Assembly: GCA_025331125.1 (NCBI GenBank)
Contig: JAOALB010000141.1
Location: forward strand, 1 to 64,000
Direction: 5' to 3'
DNA from: Mycogone perniciosa
Lineage: Eukaryota > Ascomycota > Sordariomycetes > Hypocreales > Hypocreaceae
DNA: 64,000 nucleotides
Numbering within the stretch: position 1 is the stretch's first letter; every line of letters begins with the position of its first letter. A model generated the notes under the pieces. The model was not told where the DNA came from and ran no database searches. It saw only the letters and a program-made list of their open reading frames with translations. The translations under genes and the position numbers were made by a program. Of the stretch, positions 62,111 through 64,000 are shown in pieces.

Positions 62111-64000
62111 AAGAGTTTAAAGAAATCTTTTCCTTTAGGATTATTCTTTTTAATAAGCTTAAAACTAAATTTAGTTAATTGTTTTTTTAAACCTATTATT
62201 TCCAGAATAGCAATATATTTTTAAGCCTTTTTTTTGCTAATAATAGAAATTTAAACCTATATAAAGCTATAAGCTCTATAGCTATTTATATAGCTATATA
62301 ATATAATATATCCTTTAATTATAAGAAAAAAACTATATTTTCAAGGATTTAATAGCTTTATTATCTATATAGTTTTTATAAAAAGAGTATTATATTATAT
62401 ATATCCTTTAATTTAATAATACTTTAAACTACTTATAAGGTTTATATTTAACTATAGGCAATAAAGGGTATTTAACAGTATTATTTTTTTATATTAATTA
62501 TCTTTATTAAGGATATTAAAAGTGGCTATATTTATTCCTTTAAATGTAATAAGACCCCTTTTAATATAAATAACGCTAAGTTCCCTATTATTAAGTTTAT
62601 AGTTTATAAACTATTTTCTAGAATTAACTATATAAACTATAGATCTAGTATTATATAATAGACTATCCTAAATAGGAAGTTTAGGGGAATTAAGGGATTT
62701 TAAAGACTTTCTCCCTTTTTTAGCGTTTAAAGCTTATAAAAGATTTCAATTATTATTTAAATTAGTAATAGATTTAATAAAGGAATCTTTTAATAACTCG
62801 ATTAGGCTATACCCTTTAATAGCTAGATTATATATACTAGTAAAAATATAATCCTCTTTAGTTTATTTTGAATTACTATTTTGATTCTTTTAATTTCCTT
62901 TCTTTTTATAGGAGTTAAAAGCTAGTTTTCGACCTTTAGATCTAAAAGGTACTAATTAATTTTTAAAGGGTTTAAAAGGCTTTAAGGCTTTATTAGCCTT
63001 ATATGCAGTAAAGGATAAATTCCTAGTCTTTTTTAATATATTTACTATAAGAAACTAAATATTAAAACCTTTAGTTAATGGCTTTATAGCTGTACTGGAT
63101 TTAATAGTTCTTTTAATTCTTTTAGCCTATTAAAGATAAATCTGGTTTAAGGAATTTAAATATTAATTGATTTAATCTAGTATATTAATATTAACCTTTA
63201 AACTAGTTAATTTAACTAATAAGCTATTGAAAGTAGTATTAAATTTAATTAAAAATCTTTTATAATTACTATAATTTAATAAATAAAATTCTTTATACAA
63301 TAAATCTCTTTAAAGTATATTAAAGTAATTGTATAGTCTTTATAATACTAAGAATACTTCTTTTAAAGTTTAAATTTAAGTAATAAATATAGCAGAAATA
63401 GCTATTAAACTATCTTTAATTAATATAAATAATAAAGCCTATTTTAAATTAAATAAAGAATTAATAACTATAGGATTTTCTATAAAGGTATAGTAATCTA
63501 TAGCCTTTAATATAATACTTAAAGACTATTTCTATTAATTAAAGTTATTAGGACCTACTAGCTTATAGCTGTCTAGAAAGCTATAGACCTTTTTTAATGC
63601 CTTTTTAATAAAACTACTATTTAAAGTTAAAATAATAGTCTAAAGTTAAAGAATTAATTAAAATAAAGCTTAAACAAATATAAAAATAAAAGTAAAAGTT
63701 TATATTAATATTAAAATAAAAGCTATAAAATTAACTTCTATTAAACTTATAGTCTATTAAAATTAAAGACTTAAAATAGCAGCAGCTAGGCTAATTAAAG
63801 TATTAAATAGCTAAATTATAGTATTATTCTAACCTTTAACTATACCTTTACTATTTCAGTAAAAGCCCTCTATACTTAAAGCTTTTATTTTATATTCTAT
63901 ACTTAAATAAATAAATCCCTTTACTGTTAAAGAGAGCTATTATCTTTAATTAAAGAAATAAGGCTACTAAAAGCCTTAATAGGTTAGCTTATACTATTAA

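Larger units (their letters stand above)
58665..64000 (-). mobile_element. Ty1/Copia element, inverted copy, 3' LTR and pol (runs off the window)
   Basis: The 3' LTR (58665-59244) is followed, reading on the minus strand backwards, by the polypurine tract (CTCCCTTTAAAA at 59245-59256) and internal sequence to 64000. RNase H, reverse transcriptase and integrase remnants appear in that order from left to right, which is Copia order on the minus strand. From about 63560 to 64000 the sequence no longer matches the plus copy's 5' internal region, so one of the two is rearranged or a variant. The 5' LTR is outside the window. Confidence 0.87.

Overview
The window looks like a stretch of the genome of a filamentous ascomycete (Pezizomycotina) that performs repeat-induced point mutation (RIP). 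About 56 kb are very AT-rich, and almost all CpA/TpG has become TpA, so ATG codons have nearly vanished and TAA/TAG stops are everywhere. Under this decay the remains of nested LTR retrotransposons can still be read. An island of about 8 kb with ordinary base composition (about 33.6-41.6 kb) sits inside and carries the only intact protein genes. Introns of 62-77 bp with GT...AG ends, Kex2-type sites in secreted proteins and a Tad-like LINE fit a fungus. The genus cannot be fixed from sequence alone.

Layout, left to right. 1-7507: 3' end of a Ty1/Copia element whose 3' LTR is split by a complete Ty3/Gypsy chromovirus-like element (526-7232, 172-bp LTRs, 5-bp target duplication). 7508-20876: part of a second, very large Ty3/Gypsy-type family ('family C', coding on the minus strand), interrupted by a second chromovirus copy (12950-19687). 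20877-32534: a complete family C copy of about 11.7 kb. 32535-33701: an AT-rich remnant ending in an LTR-like edge. 33702-40300: the gene island. 40300-42327: repeats and a 5'-truncated Tad-like LINE across which RIP damage rises. 42328-55584: a third family C copy holding a third chromovirus copy (43067-49760, minus). 55585-64000: two Copia copies in opposite orientation meeting at 58664/58665.

The island holds two small secreted-protein genes in head-to-head orientation about 740 bp apart. One is a two-exon gene for a 142-residue, cysteine-rich preproprotein (34525 to 34035, minus); the other is a single-exon gene for a 190-residue preproprotein (35263-35835, plus). Both have a signal peptide, a short prosegment and a dibasic Kex2-like site. 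Their position in a RIP-affected isochore is typical of effector candidates of plant-associated fungi, and the divergent pairing recalls known co-acting effector pairs. Next to them lies an NAD(P)-binding reductase pseudogene with its introns still recognisable but with a deletion, a frameshift and a C-to-T nonsense codon. Further right are weaker remnants of broken genes, some with CGA-to-TGA changes. This suggests that RIP has leaked from the flanking repeats into single-copy sequence.

No rRNA, tRNA or CRISPR array was recognised.
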